A DNA stretch of 64,000 nt from Asaia siamensis (GTDB lineage Bacteria; Pseudomonadota; Alphaproteobacteria; Acetobacterales; Acetobacteraceae): positions 124,001-188,000 of the forward strand of contig NZ_BMCH01000005.1 in assembly GCF_014635085.1 (NCBI RefSeq). Direction: 5' to 3'. The notes beneath the pieces were generated by a model that did no database searches, was not told the DNA's origin, and saw nothing but the letters and a program-made list of their open reading frames with translations. The position numbers and the translations under genes are program-made. Below, in pieces: positions 1 through 8,061 of the stretch (within the stretch, counting starts at the first letter, position 1; every line of letters begins with the position of its first letter).

Positions 1-1339
1 GCGTGCAGTCAGTCAGTTTACCCGGCAGGCGCAGGCGGCGCGTGGCGCTCTTGCGCGGCGTGTCCTTGCTCTCCTTGCGGCGCAAACGTTCTTCGGCACG
101 CTCGATGATGAAGGCCAGAAGATTATCAGCCTGCGCCGGATTGCCACCCAGCCAGTGGTCCAGCCGGTCACGCAGGGCGCCCTCGACAAGGCGGCTGGCT
201 TCCTGCGTGGTCAGTTTTTCCTTGGTCTGGCCCTGAAAATGCGGGTCGCGGATAAAGACCGAGAGCTTGGCTGAGAGCGCGCCAAGAATATCATCCGCCG
301 TGACCGCTGCCGCGCGCTTGGTGTTGCGGCTTTCCCCCCAGGCACGGAAGCCCTTGACCAGAGCCGTGCGGAAACCGGCTTCATGCGTGCCGCCCTGGGG
401 CGTTGGAATCGTATTGCAGTACGACGTCATGCTCGACGTGCCCTGCTCCAGAAAAGCCACGGCCCATTCGAGTTTGCCGCCCGTGCGGCCGTCGGCAGCC
501 TGAGGCAGCTCGGCCTCGCCTGCCCAGATCGGGGCCAGCAGGGCGGGTGCGGCGCCGAGTTCGGCATTCAGACTATCAGCGAGACCATTGGGAAAATGGA
601 TCGTCGCTTCGGTCGGGATCTCGTCTCCAATCCTGATCAGAGACGGGTCGACGCTCCAGCGGATGGTGACGCCACGAAACAGCGCAGCCTTCGAGCAGCA
701 CAGGCGATAGAGGCGCTGGGGTGAGAAGCTCAGCGTTCCGAAGATTTCCGGGTCCGGCGAAAAGCGGATAGTCGTACCACGACGGTTGGGGGCATTGCCG
801 ATCTGCTGGAGCGGGGTCAGGGGCTTGCCGCGGGCATAGTCCTGACGCCAGAGCAGCTTTTCGCGCGCGACCTCGACTTCCAGTCTGTCTGACAGCGCAT
901 TGACCACTGACGAGCCCACGCCGTGCAACCCGCCCGACGTGTCATAGGCCTTGCCCGAAAACTTGCCGCCTGCATGCAGTGTGGTGAAGATCACCTCAAG
1001 CGCCGAGCGGTCCTTGAATTTGGGGTGGGCATCAACGGGAATACCACGCCCGTTATCCCGCACCATCAGCAGGTGCGGCCCCTCGAGCGCCAGATCGATG
1101 ACGCTCGCATGACCCGCGACAGCCTCATCCATGGCGTTGTCGAGAATTTCGGAAGCCAGGTGGTGATAGGCGGTATCATCGGTGCCGCCGATATACATGC
1201 CCGGGCGGCGTCTGACCGGTTCGAGTCCTTCAAGGACTTCGATCTGATCGGCGCCGTAATTTTCCGGCACAGGAGCCTGCGTCGACTTGCGGGGGCGACG
1301 CGCGGGCTTTTCATCACTCTGGAAGAGGTCGTCGTTCAT
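1..1339 (-). CDS. parE: DNA topoisomerase IV subunit B (ParE), 3' end outside window
   Basis: Type IIA topoisomerase ATPase subunit that, with ParC, decatenates replicated chromosomes. About 446 codons are visible, starting at ATG 1339 and running off the left edge before the TOPRIM domain is complete. The translation shows the GHKL ATPase signatures: EGLEPVRRRPGMYIG, the N-box SEILDNAMDEAV, DNGRGIP, and GGLHGVGSSVVNALS, followed by the transducer domain; the last residues seen (LPGKLTDC) are where the TOPRIM region begins. The TSGGLHGVG form and the short N-terminus favour ParE over GyrB, which is inference. No good Shine-Dalgarno precedes the ATG; a 9-bp-stem hairpin ends 8 bases upstream of it. 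The gene does not extend into another ORF in this window. Confidence 0.93.
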   Translation of the reverse strand, partial: MNDDLFQSDEKPARRPRKSTQAPVPENYGADQIEVLEGLEPVRRRPGMYIGGTDDTAYHHLASEILDNAMDEAVAGHASVIDLALEGPHLLMVRDNGRGIPVDAHPKFKDRSALEVIFTTLHAGGKFSGKAYDTSGGLHGVGSSVVNALSDRLEVEVAREKLLWRQDYARGKPLTPLQQIGNAPNRRGTTIRFSPDPEIFGTLSFSPQRLYRLCCSKAALFRGVTIRWSVDPSLIRIGDEIPTEATIHFPNGLADSLNAELGAAPALLAPIWAGEAELPQAADGRTGGKLEWAVAFLEQGTSSMTSYCNTIPTPQGGTHEAGFRTALVKGFRAWGESRNTKRAAAVTADDILGALSAKLSVFIRDPHFQGQTKEKLTTQEASRLVEGALRDRLDHWLGGNPAQADNLLAFIIERAEERLRRKESKDTPRKSATRRLRLPGKLTDCT

Positions 1340-1347
1340 ATTGCGTT

Positions 1348-1376
1348 CTTGACGGCCTCGCCGGGGCGCCGTCAAG
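1348..1376 (-). terminator. Inverted repeat between secreted-protein gene and parE
   Basis: A perfect 9-bp stem (CTTGACGGC 1348-1356 with GCCGTCAAG 1368-1376) around an 11-base loop lies 28 bp past the stop of the upstream minus-strand gene and 8 bp before the parE ATG. There is no T-run, so it could end the upstream transcript inefficiently or form a 5' leader structure of parE. Confidence 0.35.
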
Positions 1377-1403
1377 CGCCCCGTGCAGGGTAAGGGTCAG
1401 TTT

Positions 1404-1961
1404 TTAGGCGCGTGTCTTGCGATGGGTCCGGCTCTTGCTCGTCGTGCGGCTGTGCGTCACGGCTTCGGGGGCCGAGCAGGTCTCGAAAGAGGCGGGCTGA
1501 ACCACGTCCTTGGCATCGGCATAATGGGCCAGATCGGCGCCATCATCGAGGGCATCGACCTCGTCGAACATCGCAACGCGCTGCTGGCAGAAGATCGTGC
1601 CGGCCTTCAGGCCGCCTTCTGACTGAACATTGGCCAGCTGGGTGATGTAATCGTCATGAGCCTTCATGGCGTTACGGCCATAGGCAGACTTGAAATAGGT
1701 GTTCAGACGCTCTTCTTCAGCAGCCAGCTTCGGGCGGAATTTGGCAACGAACGAGTTGTAGCGGTCCTGGGCGCTGCAGGAGAGCGCCGTCACCATCAGT
1801 TCGCTCTTGAGCCCCTGCACATTGAAGGCTTCATGCGCCGGAGACTCGCTGCACCCGGCTGCATGAGCAACGCCGGAAACGAAAAAGGTGCTGGCGAGCA
1901 GCGTACACGCGGTCAGGCGCGCGAAGGGGCGCAGGAGGCGTTGCCGGGCTGAAAGCGACAT
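1404..1961 (-). CDS. Hypothetical exported protein
   Basis: 185 residues, not recognised as a known family. The ATG at 1961 is chosen because a GGAG lies just upstream and the product then begins with a basic N-terminus and hydrophobic core ending AHA-A, a good type I signal peptide (cleavage near residue 30). The mature part is mostly helical-looking, carries four cysteines in three places (near the N-terminus, mid-protein and near the C-terminus) that could form disulfides in the periplasm, and ends in a basic Ser/Thr/Arg-rich tail. An upstream in-frame extension to 2204 exists but has no ribosome site and would bury the signal peptide. It lies upstream of parE on the same strand but separated by a hairpin, so co-transcription is uncertain. 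Confidence 0.7.
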   Translation of the reverse strand: MSLSARQRLLRPFARLTACTLLASTFFVSGVAHAAGCSESPAHEAFNVQGLKSELMVTALSCSAQDRYNSFVAKFRPKLAAEEERLNTYFKSAYGRNAMKAHDDYITQLANVQSEGGLKAGTIFCQQRVAMFDEVDALDDGADLAHYADAKDVVQPASFETCSAPEAVTHSRTTSKSRTHRKTRA

Positions 1962-2297
1962 CAAGGAACTCCACAAGGGCAGGGAACGGGATATTTCGGG
2001 CGTCGCGCCGACGGGGCGCAGGCAGGACTGAGAATGCGCCCTGATTATGTCGCAGCAATTGCGGCGAGAAAATGCCCCGAGGCAAGGAAGAACGCCAATT
2101 TTCGAAAAAAAAACCTGACTGTTCTTTTCTTTTGTTTCAGCCGCTGCTCCCCCCTTTCGGCGGGGCGCGGCTTGCGCTAGGGCCATTGACGAAATTGTCT
2201 CCACAGGCGTTGATCATGCCCGGAGACATCTGGCGTCGTGCCTGCTGCAGAGAAAAAGGCGGTATCGACTGGCGATGACAAGTGACAGGTGGAGTTG

Positions 2298-2834
2298 ATG
2301 GTGCGACTGCGTGGTTCAGCAATTACTCTCGTTTCGGCCCTGACTCTGGCGGCCTGTGCGCAGACGCCTGTCGTGCAGCGCGTCGTACCCCCCAATCCTT
2401 TTGGCTATCAAAAGGTCTCTGCCGTCTGCAAGACGACGCCGGTCAAGACCGCCGCCGATGGCAGCATGAGTGTGGAGATGACCGTGCGCAGCGATGACGG
2501 GCTCTGTGCCCTGTCGGTGCAGAAGCCGGGCAACACCAATTATCGCTCATTCGGTGTCTCGCCTGCTCCCGAGCACGGCAAGGCGTTCATGTATAATTTT
2601 GATGACCACACCTACATCACCTACACGCCCAGCACGGCCTATTCCGGCAAGGACAGCTTCACGGCCATCCTGATCCCCGGCGGCACCGAGGCCCGCAACA
2701 AGCTGACCGTCAATGCCGTTGTCGATGCAACGGGCGTGACGATCACGGCTCCGCCTCCGGCAATCGTGGCGCCTGCCGCCAAGAAGCCTGTCGTCAAGCA
2801 CACGGCGACCCGTCGCAAGACCACCAAGAAGTAA
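2298..2834 (+). CDS. Putative lipoprotein with Ig/cadherin-like domain
   Basis: 178 residues. ATG 2298 follows AGGTGGAG with good spacing; a GTG at 2289 lies inside that ribosome site and is less likely. The N-terminus is a lipoprotein signal with lipobox LAAC around residue 22, so the protein is probably lipid-anchored. The central part contains YTPSTAYSGKDSF, the pattern of the repeat-type beta-sandwich domains (cadherin/VCBS-like) found in surface proteins; here only one copy is present. The C-terminus is Pro/Ala-rich and then strongly basic (RRKTTKK), which could contact peptidoglycan or acidic polysaccharide; that is inference. The gene stands alone, divergent from the preceding gene and closed by a strong hairpin. 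Function unknown. Confidence 0.72.
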   Translation: MVRLRGSAITLVSALTLAACAQTPVVQRVVPPNPFGYQKVSAVCKTTPVKTAADGSMSVEMTVRSDDGLCALSVQKPGNTNYRSFGVSPAPEHGKAFMYNFDDHTYITYTPSTAYSGKDSFTAILIPGGTEARNKLTVNAVVDATGVTITAPPPAIVAPAAKKPVVKHTATRRKTTKK

Positions 2835-2847
2835 GCAGCAGAATACG

Positions 2848-2880
2848 TCTCTGCCCCTCAGGGGGCAGAGATGTCTCTTT
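2848..2880 (+). terminator. Rho-independent terminator after lipoprotein gene
   Basis: A perfect 10-bp stem (TCTCTGCCCC 2848-2857, GGGGCAGAGA 2862-2871) with the 4-base loop TCAG begins 13 bp after the stop codon and is followed by a short T-rich tail ending TCTCTTT. Confidence 0.8.
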
Positions 2881-2892
2881 GAGATCGTTCCG

Positions 2893-3342
2893 TCAGATCG
2901 AAAACGAGATCGGTTCGTGCACAGGGCGACGCAGCCCGGCTGCCTCGGCGCGGCGTACCATTTCCTCGAGTGTCAGTGCCGCCATCTCACTGCGCACCGT
3001 CTCATCCAGCACCTGCCAGCAGGGCTCGATTACATTGCGATAAAGCGTGCCCTGCGCCGCTTCTTCCGCCCCTGCATCCTCAGACACGACAACGCGCACG
3101 ATCTCATCGAGCCCGATATCGCGCTGCGGGCGCCCCAAACGGTAGCCGCCCCGAGGACCGCGCACGCTTTCCAGCAATCCCGAGCGCGACAGCGCCTGAA
3201 GCAGGGGCTCGATACCGCGACGGGCCAGTCCCGCACGCTCGGCGATATCGCCCCCGCTGACAAGGCTCGAGCGCCCGGCATGAAAGGCTACATCGACCAT
3301 GATGATCACGGCGATCATCGCCCTGTCCCTGCGGAGATACAT
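2893..3342 (-). CDS. Rrf2 family transcriptional regulator
   Basis: 149-residue Rrf2 winged-helix regulator. It starts MYLRRDRAM, the usual opening for this subfamily, with the helix-turn-helix around residues 28-50 and the wing motif RGPRGGYRLGRP (about 61-72). Rrf2 proteins such as IscR and NsrR use three clustered cysteines to hold an iron-sulfur cluster; here only one cysteine is seen (about residue 109, EPCWQVL), so a cluster is unlikely and it resembles the CymR/ligand- or partner-responsive branch. It is divergent from cysK with a 111-bp shared intergenic region, which makes control of cysteine synthesis the natural inference, as CymR does with CysK in Firmicutes. Confidence 0.85.
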   Translation of the reverse strand: MYLRRDRAMIAVIIMVDVAFHAGRSSLVSGGDIAERAGLARRGIEPLLQALSRSGLLESVRGPRGGYRLGRPQRDIGLDEIVRVVVSEDAGAEEAAQGTLYRNVIEPCWQVLDETVRSEMAALTLEEMVRRAEAAGLRRPVHEPISFSI

Positions 3343-3453
3343 GCAGTTTTTTCCTCAATGACAAATTATGCGCAATATAGCAGTTATTGCTGACAAATCA
3401 CAGACCGGCATCGCGGGACTTGCCGCGTTGCTCATTGCACGAAGGAGAAAGCC
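3343..3453. promoter_or_regulatory. Shared Rrf2/cysK control region with repeated TGACAAAT
   Basis: The intergenic stretch is AT-richer than its surroundings and holds two direct copies of TGACAAAT at 3359-3366 and 3391-3398, 32 bp apart (three helical turns). They are candidates for the Rrf2 operator or for activator sites. A clear AAGGAG for cysK lies at about 3441-3446. No unambiguous -10/-35 pair was assigned. Confidence 0.4.
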
Positions 3454-4455
3454 ATGACGACCCGACAGGAGAAGCTGGCAAAGAGTGGGCTGGCAACGCG
3501 ATATGCGGCCCCACGCGGGCGGGTTTTCGATTCGATTCTCGAAACCATCGGAGGGACGCCTCTCGTCGCCGTGCCGCGGCTGGCCGAGGCTGACAAGCTC
3601 AAGGCGCGTCTGCTGCTCAAGCTCGAATTCTTCAATCCGCTCGGCTCGGTAAAGGACCGCATCGGCCTTGCGCTCATTCAGCAGGCCGAGGATCGTGGGG
3701 AAATTGCCCCGGGGCGTACCGTGCTGGTCGAGCCCACTTCGGGAAATACAGGTATCTCTTTGGCCTTCGCCTCAGCGGCGCTTGGCTATCGTCTGATCGT
3801 GACCATGCCCGAAAGCGCCTCGATCGAGCGCCGCAAGATGCTGCGCCTGATGGATGCCCAGCTTGAACTCACGCCAGCAGCGCGTGGTATGGCCGGCGCA
3901 ATCATGCGGGCGGAAGAACTCGTCGCCTCGCTTCCCGATGCCTGGATGCCCAGCCAGTTCGACAACCCTGCCAATCCCGAGATCCACGCCCTGACAACCG
4001 CAGAAGAATTGTGGGTGGATACTGATGGCGCGGTCGATCTGGTTGTGGCTGGTGTCGGGACAGGGGGGACGCTCACCGGAATCGCGCGTACGCTCAAGCC
4101 ACGCAAGCCGTCGATGCAGTTCTGGGGCGTCGAGCCTGCGGAAAGTGCTGTGCTTAACGGCGATGACCCGGGGCCGCATGGCATTCAGGGCATCGGGCCA
4201 GGCTTCTGCCCCAATACCCTCGACTCGTCCCTGCTTGATGGCGTTCTGGCCGTGTCAGAACGTGATGCCATGGCGGCTTCGCGTCGCTGCGCGCGTATAG
4301 AGGGGATTCCGATCGGGATTTCGTCTGGCGCGTCGCTTCACGCAGCCCTCGCGCTTGCACAGCGCGACGAGAATGCAGGCAAGACCATCGTCTCTATCGT
4401 GCCGTCATTTGCCGAGCGCTATCTTTCGACGTCACTTTTCAACGGACTTGTCTGA
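3454..4455 (+). CDS. cysK: Cysteine synthase (O-acetylserine sulfhydrylase)
   Basis: 333-residue fold-type II PLP enzyme that makes L-cysteine from O-acetylserine and sulfide in the cytosol. Visible motifs: NPLGSVKDR with the Schiff-base lysine near residue 67, the substrate loop TSGNTGISLA, the phosphate-binding glycine-rich loop GVGTGGTLTG, and SSGAS near the C-terminus. Length and ending (ERYLSTSLF) match CysK/CysM-type enzymes. The start is fixed by AAGGAG 7 bases upstream. It is divergent from the Rrf2 regulator and ends before a pair of hairpins. Distinguishing CysK from CysM or a cystathionine beta-synthase-like paralogue is not secure from sequence alone. Confidence 0.93.
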   Translation: MTTRQEKLAKSGLATRYAAPRGRVFDSILETIGGTPLVAVPRLAEADKLKARLLLKLEFFNPLGSVKDRIGLALIQQAEDRGEIAPGRTVLVEPTSGNTGISLAFASAALGYRLIVTMPESASIERRKMLRLMDAQLELTPAARGMAGAIMRAEELVASLPDAWMPSQFDNPANPEIHALTTAEELWVDTDGAVDLVVAGVGTGGTLTGIARTLKPRKPSMQFWGVEPAESAVLNGDDPGPHGIQGIGPGFCPNTLDSSLLDGVLAVSERDAMAASRRCARIEGIPIGISSGASLHAALALAQRDENAGKTIVSIVPSFAERYLSTSLFNGLV

Positions 4456-4482
4456 GAGCGTTTTTGCCTTCTGGCAGGCAAG

Positions 4483-4553
4483 GGGCGGTCTCTGCGACCG
4501 CCCGACAGGGCAGATAGACCCTGTTCAGACGGGGAGGGCGTTGCCCTCCCCGT
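4483..4553. terminator. Two hairpins between convergent cysK and ompA-like gene
   Basis: The first hairpin pairs GGGCGGTC (4483-4490) with GACCGCCC (4496-4503). The second has an 11-bp stem, ACGGGGAGGGC (4529-4539) with GCCCTCCCCGT (4543-4553), around a 3-base loop. Lying between two convergent genes, they probably act as a bidirectional terminator although T-runs are short. Confidence 0.6.
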
Positions 4554-4560
4554 AATCATG

Positions 4561-5772
4561 TCAGTGCAGGATGATTTCGACGCGACGGTTCTGCGGTTCG
4601 CGCGTGTTGGGCCCAGTCTGAACCAGCGGGTTGCTTTCGCCATAGCCCTTGGTCACGATCAGTCCGCCCGGTACACCATCGCGGATCAGCTCGGCGCGCA
4701 CTGCATCGGCGCGGCGTGTCGACAGCTTCAGATTGTAGTCTGCACCGCGTGTGCCGGAATGGGCGGCACTGTTATCGGTATAGCCATTGACCTCGATACG
4801 CGTGAGCTGCGTGTGGGTCGAGTTCTGGGCCGCTGTGCCGACGATGGCGCGGGCGCGATCGGTCAGATCGGCACGGTCCCAGTCGAAGAACACCAGATAG
4901 CTGCGAGCCGGAGCCGGAGCCGGAGCCGTCATGACCGGAACGCTGCGCGGCGGCGGTGGGGCAGGGTTGAACTCGTAGCGCAGGCCGAGCAGCAGCGAAT
5001 GGTTGAAATCGGTCCGTGTGACGCGATTGCCTTCCATGGCACCGGCAGGACGCGGCTGATCATAGCCACCGATGCTGCCATAGCCGGTTGCATAGTGACC
5101 GTTCGGCCCAAGCATCGTGTAGAAACGATATTCGGTCGTAAACGACAGACCGACAGCAAAGGGTACGGGGAAGGACAGACCGAAGATGCCCTGATAGGCA
5201 AAGTTGCTGGCCGTGCCGCCGATCTTCTGGTTCAGGTAGTTGCCCGGCGCACGCACCGAGGCATTCATGGCCTGCCAGCCATAGCCGACACCGGCACCGA
5301 AATACGGATAGACCCAGTTTGCGCCGACATCCATGTCGAACAGCGCATTGACCATCACGCCGTATTGCTGCTGACGCCCACCGGCTGCGGAAGGGAAATA
5401 GCTTGATTTGAACTGCTGCAGACGGTTGTTGCGGTAGTTGCCTTCCACTTCAACACGAAAGCCGTTGCCCAGACCCCAGCCGACAGAGCCAAGACCTGTC
5501 ACACCGGCATCATAATGGTCGCGGCCACTCGGCAGCACCGGCGACAGACGCACGGTCTGGTCCTGATTGAAGCTCGCGCCACCAGATCCGGCTGCATAAA
5601 GCCCCTTGATGACCTGTGCCTGAGCGGGTGCCGCCAGAAGACACAGAGTGCTCAGCGCAGTAAGGCCCGGAATGCTCTTGCGGAAAAGCCGGGAGAGCGA
5701 ACCGACTGCCTGCCGGACATCAGAAAACGGGCGGCAAACGGTTTCACCGCGCGTTCGGTGTTCCAGCATCAT
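4561..5772 (-). CDS. OmpA family outer membrane protein
   Basis: 403 residues when started at ATG 5772 (an adjacent ATG at 5769 is equally possible), which has GGAG 8 bases upstream; longer in-frame starts lack this and would precede the signal peptide. A signal sequence ends APAQA-QV near residue 52. Residues about 55-270 form an 8-strand-type outer-membrane barrel rich in Gly/aromatic alternation and ending with LGLRYEFNP; a Pro/Ala hinge follows; residues about 290-403 form the OmpA C-terminal peptidoglycan-binding domain (VFFDWDRADLT, EVNGYTDN, LSTRRADAVRAEL, NRRVEI). Role: envelope integrity and anchoring of the outer membrane to peptidoglycan. The gene is monocistronic, facing cysK across a terminator. 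Confidence 0.9.
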   Translation of the reverse strand: MMLEHRTRGETVCRPFSDVRQAVGSLSRLFRKSIPGLTALSTLCLLAAPAQAQVIKGLYAAGSGGASFNQDQTVRLSPVLPSGRDHYDAGVTGLGSVGWGLGNGFRVEVEGNYRNNRLQQFKSSYFPSAAGGRQQQYGVMVNALFDMDVGANWVYPYFGAGVGYGWQAMNASVRAPGNYLNQKIGGTASNFAYQGIFGLSFPVPFAVGLSFTTEYRFYTMLGPNGHYATGYGSIGGYDQPRPAGAMEGNRVTRTDFNHSLLLGLRYEFNPAPPPPRSVPVMTAPAPAPARSYLVFFDWDRADLTDRARAIVGTAAQNSTHTQLTRIEVNGYTDNSAAHSGTRGADYNLKLSTRRADAVRAELIRDGVPGGLIVTKGYGESNPLVQTGPNTREPQNRRVEIILH

Positions 5773-6004
5773 ATCGTCTTCTCCATTCTTTTCACGCGGC
5801 AGACTGAGAGGAGGCCATCTGAGCAGCCGTCCGCAGCGATCTGAATGCCGTCTTTTCGCTGAACTGTCATCCCCGTGCAACGCCTGTTTCCCGTCAGGGT
5901 GCAATCGCCTTGTTGCGCTATTCTTTCTTCCTGCTCCGAGTGTGGGATGGTTGCAACACTCGCAAAACCCGGGAAAGGGGTATCCAGGCCGGAATGACAG
6001 AGCC

Positions 6005-6337
6005 TTATTCACTGCGGCCGGGCAGAAAAGTCTCAACTGGCGTGGCGATATCGTCGAGGGTGAATTCCAGCAGCCATAAATCGGGATCGTAGCGTTTCTG
6101 CCGCTCCAGATAGGTGTCGAGGGCTTCTGGCGTCTCCATGGGGATGCGTTCCCAGCCTGCCCCCAGGGCGGAATCACGCAACACGGCGCTGCTGCCGGTT
6201 CGATCGGTCAGAACGATCAGGACTGCTCCGGCATCGTCATCGCCGCGCTTGAGCATCATGGCCGAGCCACCCTGTGTCTCGATCAGTCGCATGAGACCGC
6301 GCGCCCATAGGCCGGATTTGAGACGGGCCTCGGTCAT
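6005..6337 (-). CDS. DUF1491 family protein
   Basis: 110 residues matching the small alphaproteobacterial DUF1491 family: opening MTEARLKSGLWARGLMR, the KRGDDDAGAVLIVL core and the YDPDLWLLE ending are the conserved segments. No catalytic function is known for the family. Its first codons overlap the end of the S41 protease gene by 4 bp, so the two are translationally coupled and presumably in one operon. It is followed by about 230 bp without a gene before the ompA-like gene, in which only the latter's promoter is expected. Confidence 0.82.
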   Translation of the reverse strand: MTEARLKSGLWARGLMRLIETQGGSAMMLKRGDDDAGAVLIVLTDRTGSSAVLRDSALGAGWERIPMETPEALDTYLERQKRYDPDLWLLEFTLDDIATPVETFLPGRSE

Positions 6338-7797
6338 GGTGTGGAATCGTCCATATCATCGGGCATGGCGGCAATAGCCGCATGATAACTATCGGGCCGA
6401 TGCAAAAGCAGGGCTGCCGTATCGAGATCGGCATCCGTGCCCAGTGCGGCCGGGCAGTGACGTCTGATATCGAGAATGCGCGACACAGAGACAGGGAAGC
6501 GCAGCGCGCGGCTGGCGACAACATTATCGGCATCGAGCAGCTTGCCACGGGAGAGAGAACTAAGTTGCTGATCGAGCGCCTGCGCGCCGCGCGAGGTGCA
6601 GATCTGGGGTGTCACGCCCAGCCCCTGCAACGGCCAGCCGAGGGGAGCCAAGACCCGGCTCCAGGTGACGAATAATTCGCCGCCATCGGGCATCTGCCCG
6701 ACAGCCTGCACCAGTCCCTTGCCGAGTGTCGCGCTGCCGATCACCACGGCACGACGATGATCCGACAGCGCAGCCGCCATGATTTCGGCAGCACTCGCCG
6801 TCCGGCCATCGACCAGTGCGGCGATGGGCAGGCCATGGGTCATGTCGCCGCCCTGAACCGCCCAGATATGGTTCGATTTCGGATCGCGGCCCTTTGTCAC
6901 GACGGCAATGCCCTGATCCAGCACAAGGGCCGTTGCCGTCACGGCCTGTTGCAACACGCCGCCGCGATCGCCCCGCAGATCGAAAATCAGACCGACCAGT
7001 TTCTTGTCTTCCAAAGCCTGATCAATGTTCTGGCTGAGCTCCTCAGCCGTGTCGGAAGAAAACGAGGTGATACGCAGCACCACGATATGATCATGCATGC
7101 TGGCAAAAACGGTCTGGGGTGGCACCACCTGACGGTCGAGCCGCATGATCGCGCCGTGATGGCCCGGATCGGCCAGAAGCAGCTTCACCTTGCTGCCCGC
7201 TGCGCCATTGAGCCAGGTTTCGACGGTTGCAGGGTCCTGATTGCGGGTCGAGCGACCGTCTACGGCCAGAAGCTTCTGGCCGATATTGGCACCAGCGGCC
7301 CAGGCGGGGCCATTGGCGTTGATGGCGCCTATGACCAGTGAAGAGCCGTCGCGCACGAGCGAGAGACCGACCCCTGCCAGATCACCGGTCCGGTTCGCCC
7401 GGTCATTACCGGCAGGGGTGGGGGCGACATAGCGCGAATACGGATCGAGATGATTGAACAGCTCGTCGAAGAAGCTCTGAAGCAGGGCGTCGCGACCTGC
7501 AGCACGCAGCGAGGTCGATCCATGCCATGCCGCATCCATGCTCGAAACGATGAGTTTGACCCAGTTGAGCGTATCGTTCTCACCGGGCTCGCGAAACTCC
7601 GAGATGATCTTCGGACCGATAGAGAGCCGTAATGTCGCAGGCTGCGCCGGGTCATGGGGCGGTTCGACCATGGTGATGGACGGATCAATGGCTGTCAGGC
7701 CATCGAGGCCCCACAGACTATAGGTCTTGCTGGAGTGGACCTCGAGCGTACGTGGGCTCAGAAAGCGGAAAGCGCTCGACAGGACCGAGCTCAGCAA
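6334..7797 (-). CDS. S41 family C-terminal processing peptidase (start uncertain)
   Basis: At least 487 residues. A PDZ domain is visible (GDLAGVGLSL to LLAVDGRSTRN, about residues 135-185), followed by the S41 protease core: TASAAEIMAAAL carries the catalytic serine and GSATLGKGLVQ the lysine, as in CtpA. Such proteases act in the periplasm on tails of secreted or membrane proteins. The only in-frame ATG/GTG/TTG is TTG 7797, which leaves no signal peptide, yet the frame stays open upstream to the stop at 7945-7947 and encodes a convincing signal segment (FSRRCLGAAAAVSLCLC then AKA-ED). A CTG at 7926 has AAGG 9 bases upstream; alternatively an ATG at 7945 lies in another frame and would need one indel. 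It overlaps the DUF1491 gene by 4 bp. Confidence 0.82.
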   Translation of the reverse strand: MLSSVLSSAFRFLSPRTLEVHSSKTYSLWGLDGLTAIDPSITMVEPPHDPAQPATLRLSIGPKIISEFREPGENDTLNWVKLIVSSMDAAWHGSTSLRAAGRDALLQSFFDELFNHLDPYSRYVAPTPAGNDRANRTGDLAGVGLSLVRDGSSLVIGAINANGPAWAAGANIGQKLLAVDGRSTRNQDPATVETWLNGAAGSKVKLLLADPGHHGAIMRLDRQVVPPQTVFASMHDHIVVLRITSFSSDTAEELSQNIDQALEDKKLVGLIFDLRGDRGGVLQQAVTATALVLDQGIAVVTKGRDPKSNHIWAVQGGDMTHGLPIAALVDGRTASAAEIMAAALSDHRRAVVIGSATLGKGLVQAVGQMPDGGELFVTWSRVLAPLGWPLQGLGVTPQICTSRGAQALDQQLSSLSRGKLLDADNVVASRALRFPVSVSRILDIRRHCPAALGTDADLDTAALLLHRPDSYHAAIAAMPDDMDDSTP

Positions 7798-7932
7798 TCC
7801 TGTGTCGAGTGCGGTGCTATCTTCAGCCTTTGCCGTTCCCAGGCACAGACACAGGGAAACAGCTGCAGCCGCACCCAGGCATCGTCGGGAGAACCCGCCA
7901 GACAGGAAGAAAGGAACGTGTTTCAGAGCCAG

Positions 7933-8061
7933 TGACCTTGACCATCAGGAAGATGGCTTCCCCCATCGAGTTCCGCTTTAGCGACCCACTAAGTGGCGCG
8001 AAAGGGAGCCTAACAGGGGGAGCGACGTTTTTGCCACGGTCTGTGACTTCAAAAACGCAAA
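7933..8061. other. Spacer between topA and S41 protease
   Basis: The 129 bp hold no gene. If the protease is translated from CTG 7926 or the out-of-frame ATG 7945, its ribosome site and promoter lie here. No terminator-type hairpin with a T-run was found for either flank. Confidence 0.4.
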
